64,000 nt of DNA, from assembly GCF_901933205.1 (NCBI RefSeq), contig NC_044578.1, positions 13,850,501-13,914,500 of the forward strand, written 5' to 3'. Below the pieces are notes generated by a model. That model saw only the letters and a program-made list of their open reading frames with translations. It ran no database searches and was not told the DNA's origin. The DNA comes from Camarhynchus parvulus (Eukaryota > Chordata > Aves > Passeriformes > Thraupidae). Positions 12,961 through 27,500 of this stretch are shown piece after piece. The translations under genes and the position numbers were made by a program. Numbering within the stretch: the first letter of the stretch is position 1; the number at the start of each line of letters is the position of its first letter.

Positions 12961-15900
12961 AGCGTGTCTACTTTTTGTGTATTTACTATTGAGGTCTGGG
13001 GTATAACCAGGTAACCCGATTTGCATAGGCCGGGTCTTGCCCACACAGCATTCCTCTGGCTTCCCAGGGATCTGCAGTGGGCGCATCCAGCTGTGGGAGC
13101 AGGAGCTCTGGCTGACCTACCCAGTTCTGATTGTTGGTTTCACCTTGCAGTTCTTGTGTCTTAGCTCACTATTATTTTAGACTTCACAATCCAAATCTGT
13201 TATGAGTATTTGACCGTTATTGTTTAGTGGTTTTATTTTTTACTTGAGTGCCGTAATTTTGATGGGAAGTATTTTAGACTAACTATAAAGATAAGTATGG
13301 AGAGGGTGGATTGTTTGAAGTACTTCAGATGGCAAAACACTGCATTTTGTACTTCATGGTAACTCTACTGCTATTAGTTTGTGTAATTAAATAACACTAC
13401 AACACATAGTGTTTACTTTCATTTTAATGAATTCTCATATTACAAAATAGTAATTTTTTAGGTTGCAGGAGTTTCCTTCAGAACCTCTCTCTCCCTTTGT
13501 TAGTGTTTAAAAATGAAATGCTGTTAGAGCCATCAAGCTCAGATGTTTAATTACTCAGTATATTTAGCAGCAAAATTCTGTAATGATACAACTCCTGTAA
13601 CTAGGAGAAAATATTGGTCATCATTGACATACTGCTGGGAAAGACCAGGATTCACTTACCATGGAAGATTGATAAGATGTGACTATTATACAACTAATTA
13701 ATTATTAGAGACAACATTTGGTTTACGATCAGTGAATGTTGATTGTCATCTATTCATATGATACATGGCAACCAAAAACTAAAGAAATATAAAATGAGAT
13801 GGAGCTTTAATATTTCTGAATTATTTATTTGCATTGTTGAACCAGTTTTCTAGTTTTGCATGCTTTGTGTCCTCAGTAGCATGTATTCCAGGCTACTGGA
13901 CACTGAAAATGAAGTTGTTTGAAGAGCTAACAGAAGAATATCCAGCTTAGGATTCTAAAGGTGATGTTATGCCTTGATTCATGCATAGAGCTTATGGAAT
14001 TGTGTAGATCAAGGGCATGCTAAGGTCCCTGGAAGAACAATGAAGGGTAACACAGCTTTCCCTGATAACTACACTTACTAGTTCATGAAGTGTAATTTGA
14101 GACCTCTTGCAGTGTCTGTGGCCAGCACAGTAAATGCTGTTCACCCAGCTATGGCTCTTACATCCCTCTCATTTATTGTAGCTTTCCATTTATAGTCAAA
14201 TGTCTTTAGTACTTGTTACTTCACTTAGGCAATGAAGTGAAATAAAACCATGAGTATGTGAACACCAGTAGTAGATGAGAGGAAATGTTTTGGAGTGTTT
14301 CTGGGCTGAAGTTGCAGGTGAATGAAATCTGAGTGGTGCTGGTTTCTTAAGCTTGGTCACCACAAGAGTGAATGGGGTTTGTGTAGCAGGGAGGACAAGA
14401 TACATTGTGTATACAGAAGCTGGAAAGGAAAGCTTCAATGGAATCTGTTAGGGGGTATTTCTATGGCCTGCTGTTACACGTTCTCCTAAGATGCATTGGG
14501 TTTTGACTTGGAGGACCAAAACTAAAAGTTGTCCTTTGGTAACGAGAAGCATCAGGGTTCTGGCTCCATTTTAAACTTTGTTTTAGATGTTTTCATGGTT
14601 TTCCACAGCAACCTACAAATTCTGAGGGCCTTTTAGAATGGTAATATAAATGTCTTTCATTTGAAATCTGGAGAGAGACAATTATGAGTTGCCCTAAAAT
14701 TTACTGATTCCTCATCCTAATATTAATTTAATTATTCTCTTTGTTATTTGTTGGTTTTTTCAGCTGCTCCACTGACAGTAGTTGAGAACTTTTGCAACCT
14801 AGAAGTTAAAAATACCAATTTGTAGTAAATTTCATTTTTTAGAAAAGGCCACAGGGAGTCCTCCTTGACTTGTTGCAATTGATGTGGGAAAATACTAGCT
14901 TGATTATTATTCATTATCTTGGAATAATTTGTGGAAGTAGCATGAAACATAACTACAACACATCTGAGGTTTAAAAACGGTCACATAACTTTTTAATTCA
15001 GCAAGTGAATCTACTACTTTCAAAATCATTAATTTTACACAAAACAGGAATGTTTTAACTTTACTAGAACTGCTTTCTAAACTAAAATGTATGTCAGCTT
15101 TACAAAACTTTTTACTTTGTAGGAAGTTTTGTGTATGTTTTACTTCAGATAACACAATAATACAGATTTTTTTAAAGCAATTATGATGTACGGCTCTGAA
15201 TTATTTGCCCTGTTAGATATGCAACAGAATGTCATACATGATAGGTTTGGCTATAAATTATTAGTATCCCACTTGTAGTTTTGTTCGTGGTTTTTGTTGA
15301 GTTATTTTGTTTCCTCGGTTGCCCATTCCCCTTCCCCCACAGATTCAAGAGTACTTAGGTGTGATGTTGTCTGTTTGTATGTAACCACCAGACTGGCTGA
15401 GAGACCAGGTGATTACAATACGCTCTTAAGGACTGAAAGATTTGTAAATTTCTCTTCTTCCAGTAGATCTTGATGACATGGGCTTGGCTTCTGCATTTTA
15501 TTTGCTGGGATTCCGATGGTCTTTGCTGCTTTTTCTGTGGCAGTATGTGGTAGCAAATTGCTCTTAAAATATATTTTAAAAGGAAACTATACATGATTTT
15601 TAAAGCATAATTCTGTACCTGTATCTTCTTACCTGGTAGCCAAACCTCTGGTTCTATTAATCCAGCATGATTTTACTGACTTTGACTTCTGTGGTCTTTA
15701 AATAGCCAAGTTCAGCATGTGTGATGTGTATTCTGCATGTGAGTTTTGTGTTCATTCACTCCCACTTTTCCTCGAAGTGTTCCCTACAGTATCTTCAGTA
15801 TGACAGAGTTCCCATTATACTCAGTTCTTTGCTTTTGAACTCCTATAATTTGTAGAAAGTTTAAGTAGTGCTCCTTTGAAGTGTGCCTGACAGGAAGATG

Positions 15901-17999
15901 CAGCCTTCTACTTTTTCTTTTTCCAGTAGATTTTAACCTCCTCTGGGTACATTTCTTAAAAACTGGGGGTGGGGTTGTTTTCATATTTTTCATGTGTATT
16001 CACTGCTGGGTCATTCTGTGTATTTTCTTGCTGAAGACCAGAAGAGACCACAAGTGTATTTCTTGTTAAGACTAGATGAGGCAAGGCTTTATTTATCACT
16101 GCTGACCTTGGTTAAATCAAAATTGGTGAAGTAAAGGTGAAAAGCTCTGTATCCATTGCTATCCCAAGGTAGGTAATTCACTTTTCCAGAGGCTCTTGCT
16201 TGAGTGTTTTTGATCAGAGATTGTCTTTTTTCTTTTGCTCATTATGTTTAGCACTCCAGTTTTGAAATGGGTATCTTTTGGAGCCTTGTTCTTGGATCAG
16301 AACGTCAGCTAAAATATGTATTGTATAAAGAGTAATTAAAAATGTATGTTGGAGTGATGCTGGAATGGTCTGCATGAATAACATCTTTGAACAATGTATG
16401 TAATGCTTCTTTCCCACTATGTTGGGGTTGTGTCATCTATTAATCAGGTAGGTTTCAGCAATAAGAAAATAAGAAATAGTTGTAATTACTTGCTGAAGAA
16501 ATACCTGAAAAACCCTCTGCTGTAATCACCAATGTTAGACTACCAGTATGCATTGTGTCAAGAGAGGCACCATCTGAAAATTCTGCTTTAATTAAAAACA
16601 AAATGCTTATTCACAGCTTGGATTAGCAAAGAGAGAGGTTATCACTCATTAAAGATAGCCACGTGGCAGCATAACAAAAGGTCAGAAGGGCCTCCAAGTG
16701 ATAAATTGATTTGTATTTAGCTGTTGTGGTTAGGCCTTTATTACAGGCTCAGACTACTTTAGAGACAGAGTATTTTAAATTACTTGGCATTCCCTCCTTG
16801 CTGGGTTTGTTTAGTGTTTGTTCATCAACCCATCCGCATTTGTAGAAGTGACATAATCAAAACTAGTATCTTGAATAATGCTGGGATTGCTCATATTATT
16901 TCAAGTCACTTTGTTCCTTAGCCTAATTAAGGCTATGCTGTGCTGCAGAAATGAAGCCTCTCATTGGTACAGAGAGCAGAATGTAAGGGTGCAGCAGTGC
17001 AGGATATGGTGTGGAGTGGAGGCCACTGCTCTGTTCCACGCCAGGCTGGCGGGGAGTCTGCTCCAGATAGTGAAAGTTCTCCTGGAGCTGACACATCCCT
17101 CCTTTGGACAGAGCTCCTTTGGAAAGACTTTTGGACAGCTGTCAGATTTTGTGTTTTGCCTGCATCCTTTCTAGGCATCATAAAGGACTTCTTTTTCCAG
17201 ATGCCTTTTTTTTCCCCTAAACTACAGCAGTTGGTTTAATGAAGAAGGTTGTTTCTGCTATACAGCAGGTGAGTTCCAGATCTGATCCAGAGCTGGATCT
17301 AGACTGGTTCATTTTGCTTATTTAATCAGTGCTTCTAGCATTTAATCTTGCCAAGTTTTCAGTGTTAGGAACCTTGAGTCAGTGGGGATTTTCCTTATGA
17401 AGTTGTGAAATTTAGGGCTAGAACTTGGTAAAAAGTCTACCCTGCAGTGCTGCTCTCAAGCTTTGTCTTTGTTTCAGGTGCAAGGTGCTATCTCATAAGC
17501 ACTTCTTTCATTTGCAGTTCTGCTTTTCTGTCCCCTGCTACTTGCTTTCCTGCCTCTGTTCCCTCAAGTGTGCTGGAGTAACTATTTATGAGACAACAAG
17601 GTGAACTGAATTTGAGATTGATCTAGCTTAAAAATAACCCTACAGAAGAAGAAAAGCAGAAGGGACTTGAGTTACCTGTATTTGGCTTCCTGATGCAGTT
17701 CACTGCAGCCACACAAGCAGTTGTACCAGTGCAGGTGGGATGTGGCACAGAGAAGAGAGTGGATAGCAGGCACTAAATAGGAGCTGCCTGACCTACTGCT
17801 GTTGCCAAGAAGAGAGCTGTGGTTTCAGGCTGTACTGTATTTTCATACCATAAGCAGTTTCTCTGCTGTGAGGTAAAAGTGCTTCCTGGGAAATGGGAAA
17901 GAGAACAAAGTAGCAGTGGAGCTCTGAGGAGGTAATTGAAGTGAGGAGTATGTTGTCTTAGAGCTGCAAAACTAGAAGATAAAATCACTTTGTTTCCGA

Positions 18000-18019
18000 T
18001 TTTTTTTTTTTTTTTTTTT
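18000..18019. repeat. Poly-T run of 20
   Basis: Twenty uninterrupted T bases on the + strand within intron 1. I see no retroposed body or target-site duplication beside it, so I call it a simple homopolymer and not a SINE or processed-pseudogene tail. Confidence 0.85.
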
Positions 18020-21000
18020 ACCTTTCCCTTCAATGGTTGCGAAGTGAAAGGATTTAGACACATTTCATTTCTTCTTGTTATACTGGTGTTCAGGAGGGCT
18101 AGTCATGAGCTAGGACCCCATTTTGTTTGTACAGACATACTTTCTTCTCTGAAACTCTTTTGGGAAATGAGGTAAATGCTGACAGGAAGTGAAGGTGAGA
18201 CTGTTAGTTTGTGTGGCAGGAGAATTGGGATGCAGCAGTTTAGAGGGTCTGCTCTGCAGAGAGATAAAGGGAGCTCTGCCCTGCCTGTGGTGTTGGGATC
18301 AGCAGCAGTGAACAGGAGTCTCTGCAGGGCTCATTTGAGCCTCTCTTTGGCATCTCCCCTGCTCTTTCTTCGACATCTCAGCAGAATCACATCCGCTCAG
18401 AGTAAGGTTTCACAAAACAGCTGAGCCCATCTGGTGACTTGCACTGTTGAAAAATCAGGTTTTATTCCTAGACCCTTCACAAGTCAGGACTCGAGTGTTT
18501 CTCCAATCCATTGTTTAGGTATTTTACATAGGCAGAAAACAATGTGGGTTTTATCTCTTTGGATTATCCATAATTATTTTTGCACACCAAATCAGTTCAC
18601 TGAGGTGTCAGATGGCAAAAGACAGATTCAAAGGAAGCGTTGAAGGCGCCAATGGCAATGAAGTGCTCAGGTGGCACAAAAAAGGAGTCTATATTTTTTA
18701 GCATTGAGCTCTTTAAGATCTCACTCTGCCAACCTCTTGAAAAAATATTACTCCAAACTACCACTTTCTCATCTTCATGTGTTTATATAAGAAATTTAAG
18801 GCTTCAGGTTTTTGGTGAGAGATGTTAGCACCTAGCAGTTGGACATCTAGGGCTATATGGAGGTAGAGAAAAATAGAGCAAAATATTGCTTGCTTTTATC
18901 TCTACACTTGTCATATGGATCTTTAAGACAATAGTATTTTAGAAGAGGATTCTTTTTTTTCTGTTTAAGATTTTCGTTTTGTATCTGTTCGTTTTGTTTG
19001 GTTGTTTTTCTTTTTTTTCCAATTTGCTATTCAGAGGAAGAAATGTAACAAAGTTTTAATTTCTTGCATTAAATTAGCTTCTGATTTTCCCTGCCCAGAA
19101 GGAAAAGATGTTTGCTGGCTTCTGGCAGAATGAGTTCTGGTATGTATTCCTTGTTAGATGTGTAGTAAGGGTTAGGCAAACTTCTTAGCATTATGTTGTG
19201 CAGTAAAGGTGTGGAAACATCTTGGTGTTTGTTTTGTCTGGGTTTTTAAAGCCACAGTTTTTGTGACTTCTGAATAAACAGCCAATTTCTGTACACTGAC
19301 ATGTCAGCTGTCTGTAGTTTTGAGGAATAATTTTGGTTTCAGAAAATCAAGTAGGCATATTTATATGCATTTCATGTAAGAGCTAAATGAGTGTCCAGAT
19401 TCTGAGAAAGCCTGATGAGCTTTTTGAGCCAAATCTTCCCCTTAGGAAGGGCTTGGAGAGGTGCTGTTCTACTTGCATTGACCTTTTTTCCTTAGAGAGA
19501 TACAGTATTTCTGTGTAAAGTAGCAAGGTATCTTACCTGTGTGTCCTTTAAAATGTTGCTATCTGAGTGAATATATAAACTGCTTAGTGCTTTGTAAATG
19601 TAATTGTTAGTTTGTTATTCCTCTGCCTCTTGTTAACTTGTATCCTTTTGCTAAAATACTGTAATATTTAAACAGAGGACATCAGGAACTTTTTGTTTCT
19701 TTTGTTTCAGTCAGGTTAAGCTGCTTTCAGGAAGTATGTGCTCATTAACATACTGCACTTGCTGCTAGCACTTGTCTGTAAACCCACAGACATCCACAGC
19801 TGCCATGTGGCTCAAGAAATTAAAACAAAGGAAAGTGCTTTTTTGGCAAGAAGGTAGAAGCTTGAAATATAGACAAGACTGTTACTTCGCCTGTGCCCAG
19901 AATCAGTTTGCTTTTCCCTCTCACAAAATGACATAATTAAGGATGTATGTGCTCTGCTACTTCAGTAGTTGCATTGTTATAGTGATTAAGGTTAGTTTTG
20001 ATTACTATAACATTAGGCAGTATGAAATTCTTTGTCTTGTAGCAAGCAGCAGTAACAGTTTTATTGTGTATGTAAATTCTGATTGTTAAGCATATGATAA
20101 TCTAGCCTTATTTTGCAAAATTGTGATTTAACTGCACCAAAGTCTATCACTACATAAAGTTTTAAATGCAAATTACCTATATTCAAGCATTTTATTAAGT
20201 CCTCTATAGATTATTGTGGAGGATGGAGGTTTTGATCAGGGTTTCTCATTGAGAAACAGAGTAGGTGGTGAGAGAGAGAAAGAGCATAGCTAAAATCATG
20301 CCAAGCCCATTTGAAAGATCATGGTATTTCCCTCTAACAGCTATGACGAAAGAAGATATGTTTTCATTAACTTGTTGAGGACTATTTTATATTGGGCAGT
20401 TTTGAAAAATTCAATGCCCCAGTTGTATGTTTGTTCCTTGTGAAGACTTGTGTAGTGAGGAGCACACCTTGCAGCTCCCAGCACTGGTCCTCTGCTTTGA
20501 GAACTGTGGGTTAATCATTCTAAAGCAGCAGAGTGCAACAGGACATCGTGTGTTCAAGCTGGATTCTCTCCATTGGCTGAAAAATCTACATTGCAGTGGT
20601 ATTTGTGTAGTGAACTGAACTTCAGAGAGAAATTAGGTGCTAGATTTTTAGCTTAGTATAATGGCTTGTATGAATAACAAATTGCAAAACAAGCAAGTTT
20701 TGAAATTTAAGTGTACAGCAGCTTCATGGGATGTGGAATTGCCTGGGAGATTGAGGGGGTGTAGTGCTTTGTAGTGGTTCTTAGGGTGTTTCCTGGTTCT
20801 TTTGCAAATTAGCAATTTCTTTTTCCCTCGAATTTCTTGAGGATGAATAATCAGATTCAAAACTGACACTAAAAAAATTAACCTGCTTTTTACACAGATT
20901 ACACTAATATCTTATAAAGTTCAATTTCTATCTAAATTTGGTATATTGTTATGAACTTTCTTCCAAAAAGATTGCTCTTTTGATACTACCTACCTACCTC

Positions 21001-22382
21001 ATAATCCAACTGTTTGTTTAATAGTCAAATGCAGGAGTTATTTCATTTGCGTATTAACTTAAGTTTTTTATATTGAGCTCCAAAATAAGACATCGTTGAA
21101 CTTTAGAGAATGTGTTCAGAGTTTGGGGTTTTTTTCAATGAACAATTTTTGTTTTTAAGCAATACTTACTACCATGTATTGATGATGAACATCAAACACC
21201 TTGCATCTCAGGTGAACACTCAGGAAAAGGTTAGCAAGGATAGAATGATGTTCATGTCAAGAATTACTATGTAATTGCTATGTAAGTGACATCTCTTACC
21301 TGGAATAGCTAGAGGGCATGATTTGTAAAACTATGTGGCATGGGGAGTGAGGAATGTCCTATGCTTGCTTTTTTCTTGCTTTTTTTTTAAGTAACTGCTT
21401 TGAGTCATTGCTTCTATTGGCTTTTTCCTTAGGAACAGATATCAATTTATTCCTAATAAAACATTAGAGCTCTCCTTGAAAATGAGAAACTACAGAGAAT
21501 GAGGATGGAGAAAAAAACAGGCAACAGCTGGTAAAAGAAGGAACATGAGTAGAGAAATGTAAAAATAGGGAGACAAAGGGAGCTCTGAGCAGAATATGGT
21601 TTGGGTCTTGTCCACATACTCCGATTCCAGAAAAGGGAGCTGATGGATGCTGGCCAGAGATGCTCTGCCTGAGGCGGTCAAAGTACCACAGGTGTTGGGA
21701 CATCCTGGAAAGCTTCTTCCACCTGGTTGCAGCTTGGTCAGAGCAATAGAGTCTCTCATGAAGAGATCCTGCATCGTGTGGAGACTTAGAGAGGAAATGT
21801 ATAAATGTAAAGATGAACCAAGAGCACCTTAATGAGAAGTGTTGGAGAAGCTGAGGTCTAGGTTGCCATTAATCCCGCTTGGGCCATGGCATGCATGGGC
21901 TCCACCTTATCCCAGAGGGAGCTAGCTTTCAGGACCCCGGGCAAAGCATTATGGATGTGCTCATATCTTTTAGTGTATTTTTCCTGACTGGGCTCTGGAT
22001 TTAACCCAAAGTACAAGCTGATCCACCTGGCATGGTGCCTCTCCTGATGGTAGGAGATCCCATCCCCTGCTGTCTAGGCAGGGCAAATGGTGAGAAAGTG
22101 ATGTATGAGGTCATAATGGAATTTTCCAAGATGAGGTGTGAAGATGAACAGGATGTCATGAAGCCTGCTGAAATACTGCATGGGAAAGACATGTGTCTCA
22201 TGGGACAACAATCTTCTGCTGGGGTTATTCCTGCCTCAGTCTTCTAGTTGAGCTCAGCTCTTGCCCCAGGAGCAGAGGGCACCCCTGACTACCTTCATGC
22301 CAGATGCCCAAAGATACATTCTAGGGTTTTGTTCTGCCAGAGGTGCCAGGTGTTCTTGGCACATTGTATAGTTTCAGCCAGT

Positions 22383-22506
22383 TCTTGTGGGATTTTTGGG
22401 GATTGTTGGTTTTTTAGTTTGGTTTGGATGGTTTTTGTTTGTTTGGGTGTTGGTTGGTTTTTTGTGAGTTTTTTTGCTTTGTTTTTTTTTGGATGGTTTT
22501 TTTTTT
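22383..22506. repeat. G/T-rich low-complexity tract
   Basis: About 120 bases dominated by GGTTT, GTTTGG and TTTTT units on the + strand, of the same type as the tracts at 12.5-12.96, 49.1 and 54.7 kb. An 86-codon open frame runs through it, but its C-terminal part is only Phe, Trp, Gly, Val and Leu produced by the repeat. Confidence 0.8.
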
Positions 22507-24254
22507 AATGGAAGGTGTCTCTAGAAGCTTGGTACTTTCAAGAGCTAAAATGGTATGAGTTATTCACTTCAGAAGAGTTGGGATTTTTTTGTGATGGTGG
22601 TTTTTGGGTTTTTTGCGCTTTCTGCTTTTAAATAGATGCTTGAAACTATGCAGTTTATTAAAGGAGAACATCTGCAAAGTAATTGACAACAGAAATATAG
22701 AACATAGTTTGGTCAAATAACTTGTTCTTTTCAACTATAAGACAGTGATGTATGATGATTTGGTTGAATTTTCAAATGAGTTATAGCCCCCATTACTTGT
22801 CACTGTTACTTTAGAGTGTTTTTTTCAGGACCTATTTTAGAAGTAATTTTATAGTGTCTGCTGGGCAAGAGTCTTCAGAGTAGAACCTGATTTTTGCTGG
22901 TATATTTTTGAAAAAAAACAAAACATGTTTCTACTGTCTTCAGCTTGAGGTTTGAGGCTATAGTTATATGAACCATTCTTCAGCTTGCTGCTTATGCAGT
23001 ACTTACATGACCAATTTTCCTTGGCAGTAAAGCTGACTTGAAAAATGCCTGCCCTTATCACCCCTGCTGCTCTGCTCATAGCTACAATTCACTGCTCCTC
23101 CTGTGCTGATACAGCTGTTCAAGGACTGCTCTGTGTCTCACCACAATGCATAAGACCCTTGCTCCCACCTGGTGCTGCTGTTTTAACCCTTTATTTCATG
23201 GACCTGTCTTAAAACACCACCCCACCTTGTGTTGGGTTGATACGAAGGAGACATCCAAAATGGGGAAATGGTGTTGTAAGTGGCTTTTGCCATTGAAGAA
23301 AGCACAGGTGTCACTGAAGGGGAGAAGAAAATGGTACTATTGCATGGTGTCAATATCACCTTTTGGATATGTTAACATGAGATGGTTTTTGATTTGAGGG
23401 ACTCTTTGGAGCTTTCTCTTGATCCACAGATGCTGCTGACTGACTTTGTTGTGCTATGCATCACCATGCCATTCTCAAATACTGTCTGCAAGAGTTGCCC
23501 CATTTTTTGCTTACAACTAAGACTAAAATAGTGTTTGTATCATTTTAGTTCTGTTAAATGTGATTGCCCTCATGGTTGTCAGCACAATTTCTTTTGTCAA
23601 AGGTATCAAAAAGATCACTAGCCTTCCTCTTCATATTTTAATTGCTCCAGAATGTACTCAAGTATTTGTTAGGACAAATAAAACTGGAAGATAACTAAAA
23701 CCTGCACATTGCTTTTAGAATATAGCAGGTGAGTAGGGAGTAGCAGGAGGAAGAAGAGATGTACATAATTGTGCAGCAGCACAATGAGACATATGAAAGA
23801 ATCCAATACCAAAGTTAACCTAAATGGTATGGTAAAGCTAGAGGTGTAAGCATTGGAAATTTAGTATGATCTTTGACAAAAAAAAATGAAGGCATCTCTT
23901 GCATTTATCTTTTCTGCAGTTGAACTGAATTCTTGCTTACTGATGAAGATACTGATTTTCTGTGGGATGTATTTTTCATTTAATGTAAAAATAAAGTTCA
24001 TAGCCTTACTGTCCCTTTGTTCAAAAATAACTTGTGGTAGTTCTGCCTTTCTTTGTGTGAAAATAATTCCAAACAGAAAATAGTAGTTGGCTGGTTTTAC
24101 ACAGTTCTATTCACAACACTATAATTTTCTCCACCAACTAAATTGACTCATTCATTTCCACTAATACATACAAACTTTACTTGTTCTGCTGCCAGTCTGG
24201 TTGTTAAGAGGACTAGCCCAAGACACATTGGCTGAGAAAACAGAGCAGTACATG

Positions 24255-24512
24255 TTCAGTATGGAAAGCATGAAAGTGCAGTCCTTTCAAATGCACTCCC
24301 TTCAGACTTGGACACAAATTTTTCGCCAGGAGAGCTGTCAGCCACTGGAATGATCTCCCCAGGGAAGTGATGGACTCGCCACCGGCAGGACACTTAAGGT
24401 TCAGCTGGATACAGTGCTGGGCCATCTTGTCTAGGGCGTGCTTTTGGCAAGAAAGGCTGGCCCAGAAGAGCCTTGAGGTCCCTTCCAACCTGATGTTCTG
24501 TGATTCTCTGAC
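24255..24512 (+). mobile_element. CR1 LINE 3'-end remnant
   Basis: The segment reads like the 3' end of a chicken-repeat-1 (CR1) retrotransposon. It has the CTTCAGACTTGGACA-type block, the AGAGCTGTCAGCCACTGGAA block, CCCCAGGGAAGTGATGGACT, then CCATCTTGTCTAGGGCGTGC and finally GAGGTCCCTTCCAACCTGAT followed by a decayed ATTCT-type terminal repeat (TGTGATTCTCTGA). CR1 copies in birds are usually truncated at the 5' end like this one, and no reverse transcriptase remains. The end is fairly sharp near 24512; the start is approximate. An antisense open frame over it is only a shadow of the repeat. This is the strongest support for an avian or other sauropsid source. Confidence 0.85.
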
Positions 24513-27500
24513 ATGTTACAGAGAACCTGAGTAGCAGAGCATGTTTGTTGAGCTTGAGATTGTTTGATACTTGTGCAGCACTAGAAGGGGGTTTGTAGGA
24601 AGTGACTGCAAGCTGGGAAGGAGACGATAGGTACATTTTTAAGAAATAAAGCTAGGATGAGAATTTTGATTCCTCTTAAATGGTGTGAACACAGTGGGAT
24701 AGTCTCAAGAAGGCAAGAGTTATATGAAAAAGACTTCTGATTTCTTGTTGAATGCACATTTAATAGTGAAAAGGAGACATTTAGTGAGGAAAATACATTT
24801 GGAGAAAATGTATGCTTCAGTTGTGAAAGATGGAATATATTTAGTATATGGGTGTAAGCCACAATATTGGCAACTTTCTGAGTCGAATAGCAAATACTGA
24901 AGAGGGAAGATGTGAGAAAATTAAGACATAGCATTATTAGTCCATATTAAGTATTTGCTAATGATACAGGTATCAGCTATAGCATTATAGCATGAAGAGT
25001 ATTTTTCCTCTAACAAAATATAGAAGTATATTAGTATTGTGTGTTTAAAAAAAAAAAGAATTGTTGACATGTCTGTTGATGTTACTCCTCTTTGGGACAC
25101 TTCTTTCCCTGCTGAAAAGAGCCCAATGGACCTTTATTGCACTCCAAGGATATGATGAAACACTAGATCTCCCTATTTGTAATTGCATCAAGAACTATTC
25201 AATGAAAGATAGCATTAAATTTTTTCTGGTGTTTCATCACATGGCAGAGTGTATTCTCTCATGAACGATTAAACTGCAGATGCTGCTGACATCTGTTATT
25301 GTTTGGGAGGTTCTCATTTCCTTGTATAGTTGCAGGAGGGTTATCTGAATCAGAATTACTTTCCTGCTGCAGCAGCATCAACCTTGCAGTATTTTATGAG
25401 ACAATATGTAACCACAACAAAACCAGTATTTCATTTTTATAGATGCACTTACTGAGGTGGTTTTGTGGTCCAAACACAGAGTAATTGTCACAGATTGGAT
25501 AATTTAGAACTGAACTTAGAGGACTGCAATGTGAAGTACCAAAATACTATGCTTAGACATCATTGCTGTTTAAAAAGTACTTCCAGCTAATCATTCTGTT
25601 CAAGTGCTTCTTCACTGGTGATCGTGTTTAAGAAGGGATGGCAAAATTAGAACCATTTTGAAAGATGACCTACAAGCAGATATAAATCTGGTCCTTGAAA
25701 TTTTTACAGTTTAAGAAGGCAAAAATGTAGTCCTAACGATAGCCTCTCATTTATAGATGCTTTATACTGAAGTATGCATACTTGATGTATAGATGGAATT
25801 CATTTAACTGAAGGAAGAAAAGCTTTGAACAAGGGCAAGAAAAAATTTTCCTACCATTACCACTTAATGATTTTTCAGGTTGGAGAAAGTGAAGAGAAGG
25901 ATAACAGTTTTAATACAACAAATATAATTATGCTCTAGGCAAGATCATTGTTTGTAAACATTTTATTGTATTTTGACAGTGATGATGTTGGTGAGAGATA
26001 CATTGGAACTGAAGTTAGGAAAATAGGAATAAGCAGTAGTTAATATATTGACAGTTGCATCTTAAAGCATTCATGTGGTAGTAGTTTAAAATTCTGTAAT
26101 ACATATTAACATTCTGTGGACATTGTGTGTGACATACTGCAGGAAAGCAGGTATCAGTTAATCTCTTTACTGGTAAAGGCACAAAAGAGTGACCAGTGAT
26201 GGCCAGCTCTTGTTCCATTCCCATCTTAGTCACCAATTTTGATAAAGTAGCCAAAATAAGAGAATAAGAGGCATGTTTCGAGAGAAGGTCTTTTAATATA
26301 TTGTGAAGAGCTTTTTAAAGCAAATGTATTTGATTCATTTAAATAAAAGGAAATAAAGTGTATCTGAAATATTTATCCTCTTAGAATTTTTATTTTTCCA
26401 TTTGAATCTTAGGATGTGTGGGTCATACTGCTATTCCAAGTAGCATTAATTTTGATGCGAAGATAATATGTATGTAAGCCCCCTGTAAATAGGCTGTAAA
26501 TCATTTGCAGTCTATAGTGGTGGTGTGGTAGTAACATTTTTAATTTGGATATCTGGTTAAGAGTAGAAAAATTTGAACATTTGTGTTCAAAGTTGATTTT
26601 TTAAAATTAGGCCATTAATAGGTAAGGGACTGCCTTTCTTTGGTTGTTCTATTGGCACATACTAGCATGGTGCAGTTATCTTTTTTTCTTACATTAATGA
26701 ATGCTTTAACCTCTTAACAAGAGCATTTTTAGGAAGACTTTCACTTTAAGAAATTGAAAATCTTTTTGAAGTGAAATCTTGTATTCTGGTCCTCTGTTAC
26801 ACAATGTAAGTATTGCATTTTCATTAGTTCAAGCTACATGTTGCAGTATTACTTGTTGATTTATTAACAAAGAGAATCTAGTTTAGGAACAAATTAATTT
26901 ATGAGGATCAAGACAGTTTGTCTTAATTCAGTGTTTCTATTTTAGTACATGTAACAACATAAAAGATATATCTTCTTTGCTGTAAAGTATTTTCTTTGCA
27001 TTCTTTTCGTTGAGTGATTTTAATGGCAAACACTGTTAGGATTCTCACTAAAAGAAAATATTTTCTTGCCAGCCAGTGTTTATACACCATGCACCTGGCT
27101 TCTGTATTTTCTTTTGTCTTCTAAAATCTGGTATAGAAGGTATTGTGGGCTAGTGAGATTGTCATTGTTAATGAACATTGCCCCTCAAATCCTGCACCTG
27201 TTCAGGTAATATTTAAAAAAGGGAAAGGACGTGTACACCTTGTTGAAACAAGGTGTCATGGAGTTTTTTTTTTACCACCTTGTATTTCAAGAATATATTT
27301 TAATCTCATCTTACAGGATAATTCATAGTGTTGTTTTAAATAGTAAACAGTGATGACTATGGTGTATTAAAAACTATGCATTTTAATATTTTTAACTATT
27401 TTATATTAGTTTAATTTTACTTTGCTTAGAAATAAAGGTTACTATATTTCAGTATCTATATTTTCAGTATCAGTATATTCAGGTCATTTTCAGTATCTTA

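Larger units (their letters stand above)
11834..24254 (+). other. PRKACB: PRKACB intron 1, proximal part
   Basis: This is non-coding intronic DNA after the C-beta-1 donor site. The first 650 bases are still CpG island. Beyond that it is AT-rich, with two G/T-rich low-complexity tracts near 12.55 and 12.9 kb, a T20 run at 18.0 kb and another G/T-rich tract at 22.4 kb, listed separately. The open frames are short and overlap on both strands, with no splice-site support or recognisable product. A moderately GC-richer patch (about 21.6-22.3 kb) has frames on both strands, none of which I recognise. Confidence 0.7.

Noticed and set aside
24213..24636. Antisense frames near 24.4 kb
   Set aside because: They are explained by the CR1 3' end, which is non-coding in this region.
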